Shown: in pieces, positions 6,278 through 8,167 of the stretch
Layout of the letters: the number at the start of each line of letters is the position of its first letter
Position numbering within the stretch: the stretch's first letter is position 1
DNA from: Haloferacaceae archaeon PL-Br10_E2g29
GTDB lineage: Archaea > Halobacteriota > Halobacteria > Halobacteriales > Haloferacaceae
Direction: 5' to 3'
DNA length: 8,167 bases
NCBI GenBank assembly: GCA_001563965.1
Contig: LKMS01000067.1
Coordinates: forward strand, 1 to 8,167
Notes under the pieces: model-generated
The model's input: only the letters and a program-made list of their open reading frames with translations
The model's database searches: none
What the model was told of the DNA's origin: nothing
Position numbers and translations under genes: made by a program

Positions 6278-7074
6278 ACTAACACCCGTTTTTGAACCGC
6301 GCGGAACACTGTATCGACCAGCAGGAACATCAGGCTCAATACCAGAATGTAGGTAATCACGAGGTCGACCTGCAGGTTGTTCGACGCACGCAGAATGCGC
6401 CGGCCGATTCCCGGCACACCGAAGATCTCGGAAGCCACCACCAGCATCCAACAGCGACCGATCCCGGTTCGGATGCCGGTCATGATTTCGGGAGAGGCTG
6501 CCGGAATGACGACCGACCGGATCAGTTCGAGATCGCTCTGGACGCCGAGACTCCGGGCCACGTCGAGCAGATCATCCGAGACACCCTCGACGCCGCCGTA
6601 GCTGGCATAGAAGTTGATCCAAAAGGCTCCGACCGCGATAATGAACGCTGCTCCGGTATGATTAATGCCGAACCAGGCGATAGCAAAGCCGATCAGTGCC
6701 AGCGGCGGCACCGGTCGAAGCGTTCGCACGACTGGCGAGGAGATGTCGTCGAGCAGCCGACTCCAGCCGAGGGCGATTCCGGTCGCGACACCCAACAGCG
6801 TCCCGACAATGGTGCCGGGAATCCAGTGGCGAACGCTCTGGCCGAGCGCGGTGGTCATCTCACCGCTGGCAGCCTCGCTGACGAACCGCTCGGCGACTGC
6901 TAGCGGCGAGGGAAGAATGAAATCCGGCTGGAACAGCGAGGCGATCCACCAGAGCGTCACAAAAAGCGCGAGGCCACCGATGCCCAACGCTGTGCGCCTG
7001 AGATCGATGCCAAGCCAGGGGAGCTCGGTTGTCTCGGCAGCGCGTTCGAGCTCCTGTTGAATATCTGTTGCCAC
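6268..7074 (-). CDS. ABC transporter permease, nitrate/sulfonate/taurine type
   Basis: A 268-residue membrane subunit of the SsuC/TauC/NrtB kind (binding-protein-dependent inner-membrane component). It has an acidic cytoplasmic N-terminus, then membrane segments at about 30-48, 85-104, 123-158, 205-220 and 237-257. The FILPSP segment at 52-57, typical of the family, follows the first helix. The EAA-type coupling loop, which contacts the ATPase, runs from about 163 to 205 (DLLDVARSLG, then VVIPAASPEIMTGIR). The start codon is GTG at 7074; the next in-frame Met is at residue 73, far inside the domain, and a GAGGAG ribosome-binding site lies 10 bases upstream. The gene follows the binding protein by 43 bases and overlaps the ATPase start by 10. 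Confidence 0.93.
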   Translation of the reverse strand: MATDIQQELERAAETTELPWLGIDLRRTALGIGGLALFVTLWWIASLFQPDFILPSPLAVAERFVSEAASGEMTTALGQSVRHWIPGTIVGTLLGVATGIALGWSRLLDDISSPVVRTLRPVPPLALIGFAIAWFGINHTGAAFIIAVGAFWINFYASYGGVEGVSDDLLDVARSLGVQSDLELIRSVVIPAASPEIMTGIRTGIGRCWMLVVASEIFGVPGIGRRILRASNNLQVDLVITYILVLSLMFLLVDTVFRAVQKRVLVWR

Positions 7075-7084
7075 GTGTCGCTAG

Positions 7085-7090
7085 CTCCTC
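7085..7090 (-). promoter_or_regulatory. Ribosome-binding site of the permease gene
   Basis: GAGGAG on the - strand lies 10 bases before the GTG at 7074. It supports that non-ATG start and fits an internal operon gene being translated by a Shine-Dalgarno route, unlike the apparently leaderless single genes in this window. Confidence 0.55.
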
Positions 7091-7117
7091 GACGGGGGTA
7101 CGTTCGATACCACGCGT

Positions 7118-8134
7118 TTACAGCCCGTCGTAGATGCTGTAATCAAATATCTGTTCGGTCGACAGCTCCTCGTCGATCTGGCCGTTTTCGTGCGCGAACT
7201 GCGAGAAAATGGCGGTACCGGATTCGATCTCGCGTGGGTCGGTCACGAAGTTCGCCAGCGGGCCGTCGAGCGCCTGGCGGGCCTGATCGGCGGGCATCCC
7301 GATTCCAGATTCGACGATCTGGGCCGTCTCGTCGGGGTTGGCGTCAATAAACTCCGTTGCGCGAACGTGCTGACGGATGAAGTCGGCGGCGACCGGTTCC
7401 TCTCTGATCTCGTCGGTCATCAGTGTCACCGCCGCGGGCTGACCCGGCATGATCTCCGCAGAGGTGCGGAACGTCTGAATGTCGAAGCCTTCCTGGGCGA
7501 CGCGTGTCGGCACCGGCTCCATGATCGACGCGCCGTCGACCTCCTCGTTGGCGATCGCCTGAAAGACGGCGCTCGCGCCGTTGATCTCGGTGATATCGAC
7601 GTCCGACTCCGCGTCGACGCCCTCCTGTTGGAGCCAGTAGCGCAACAGCATATCCGGCACCGACCCCTGCGGGAACGTCCCGAACGTGAACCGCTCGCCG
7701 TGGTCGTCTTCCCAGACCTCGAACGCGTCGCTGCCGTGGTCGTCCCACAGCGCTTGGAGCTCTTCGTCAGCGAGAATCGCCATCGGCTCTTTGATGTTGG
7801 CGGCCGTTACTTTGGCCCGAATCCCGCGGTCGATGACGGTCATCGAGGGCACGATCCCGAACATGGCGATATCGATATCCCCGCTGGCCGAGGCCTGGAC
7901 GATGGCGGGGCCGTCGTCGAACTCTTGGCCGTTGATTTCGGCGTCGATTTCGCCGAAGTAGCCCTCCGACTCCATTACGTAGTACTGGAGGTCAGGAAAG
8001 ATCGGCATGTAGGCGACCGTTACGCCGTCGCTGTCGCCGTCGCCGCCGAGACAGCCCGCAAAACCGATGGCGGCTGCCGACCCCACGCCAGCGAGATATG
8101 CCCGGCGAGAACGCCCCTGAATCTGTTTCGTCAT
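7118..8134 (-). CDS. ABC transporter substrate-binding lipoprotein, SsuA/TauA/NMT1-like, Tat-exported
   Basis: A 338-residue solute-binding protein. Its N-terminus has a twin-arginine motif (SRRAYLAG at 9-16), a short hydrophobic stretch and a lipobox GFAGC ending at C28, followed by a Gly/Asp linker. It is therefore probably exported folded through Tat and anchored to the outer face of the membrane by a lipid on C28, as is common in haloarchaea. The rest has the layout of the SsuA/TauA/NMT1 group: VTVAYMPIFPDLQYYVMESEGYF at the start of lobe 1, DIDIAMFGIVPSM near 91-103, then a GTFPQGSVPD hinge-like segment and GASIMEPVPT in lobe 2. These bind nitrate, sulfonates, taurine, bicarbonate or pyrimidine precursors. 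The ligand here cannot be read. It is the first gene of the transporter operon; the promoter would be at or beyond the right window edge. Confidence 0.9.
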   Translation of the reverse strand: MTKQIQGRSRRAYLAGVGSAAAIGFAGCLGGDGDSDGVTVAYMPIFPDLQYYVMESEGYFGEIDAEINGQEFDDGPAIVQASASGDIDIAMFGIVPSMTVIDRGIRAKVTAANIKEPMAILADEELQALWDDHGSDAFEVWEDDHGERFTFGTFPQGSVPDMLLRYWLQQEGVDAESDVDITEINGASAVFQAIANEEVDGASIMEPVPTRVAQEGFDIQTFRTSAEIMPGQPAAVTLMTDEIREEPVAADFIRQHVRATEFIDANPDETAQIVESGIGMPADQARQALDGPLANFVTDPREIESGTAIFSQFAHENGQIDEELSTEQIFDYSIYDGL

Positions 8135-8147
8135 TACTGCACTAGCC

Positions 8148-8167
8148 GTCTCCGATGGGCAAGAGAC
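8148..8167. promoter_or_regulatory. Inverted repeat upstream of the transporter operon, cut by the window edge
   Basis: GTCTC and GAGAC flank a 10-base spacer just 14 bases before the start codon of the binding protein. The arm at 8163-8167 touches the window edge, so the full repeat may be longer. It could be an operator or a leader hairpin; with only 5-bp arms visible, chance is also possible. Confidence 0.2.

Noticed and set aside
6278..6451. 58-residue N-terminal extension of the ABC ATPase frame
   Set aside because: It lies inside the permease coding region, has no family likeness, and the ATG at 6277 gives the standard N-terminus.

Overview
The window looks like chromosomal DNA from a halophilic archaeon (class Halobacteria). 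The GC content is high. The proteins are strongly acidic, rich in Asp and Glu and poor in Lys. There is a twin-arginine lipoprotein signal, and AT-rich TATA-like elements sit so close to start codons that transcripts would be leaderless or nearly so. No RNA gene, insertion sequence, CRISPR array or phage gene was seen. The species cannot be named from this sequence.

Layout. On the + strand there is one gene, entering from the left edge and ending at 1506: an FMN/[3Fe-4S] glutamate-synthase-type domain protein. Directly after the end of that domain, in the same frame, it carries about 108 residues that look like the second half of the diphosphate-binding domain of a thiamine-diphosphate (ThDP) enzyme. 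All other genes are on the - strand and converge on it. In their own direction of transcription (right to left) they are: a solute-binding Tat lipoprotein (7118-8134), an ABC permease (6268-7074) and an ABC ATPase (5513-6277); then a GH15 family glucoamylase-like enzyme (3249-5345), a small four-helix membrane protein with a Met/Asp-rich loop (2745-3197), and a DUF3179 protein (1681-2607).

How they work together. The three transporter genes form a tight operon in the order binding protein, permease, ATPase, with a 43-base gap and a 10-base overlap. They resemble nitrate/sulfonate/taurine (SsuACB/TauACB/NrtABCD-type) importers, but the substrate cannot be read from the sequence. The GH15 gene has its own upstream region with a 12-bp perfect palindrome inside a wider dyad, so it is probably controlled separately. 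The membrane protein and the DUF3179 protein each have their own TATA-like element; any functional link between them rests only on adjacency. Gaps between genes are all under 180 bases (1507-1680, 2608-2744, 5346-5512) and hold only possible promoters, dyads and hairpins.

The most unusual item is the glutamate synthase/ThDP-enzyme chimera. The rest is fairly ordinary haloarchaeal gene content, with the Met/Asp-rich membrane protein and the palindromic sites as secondary points.
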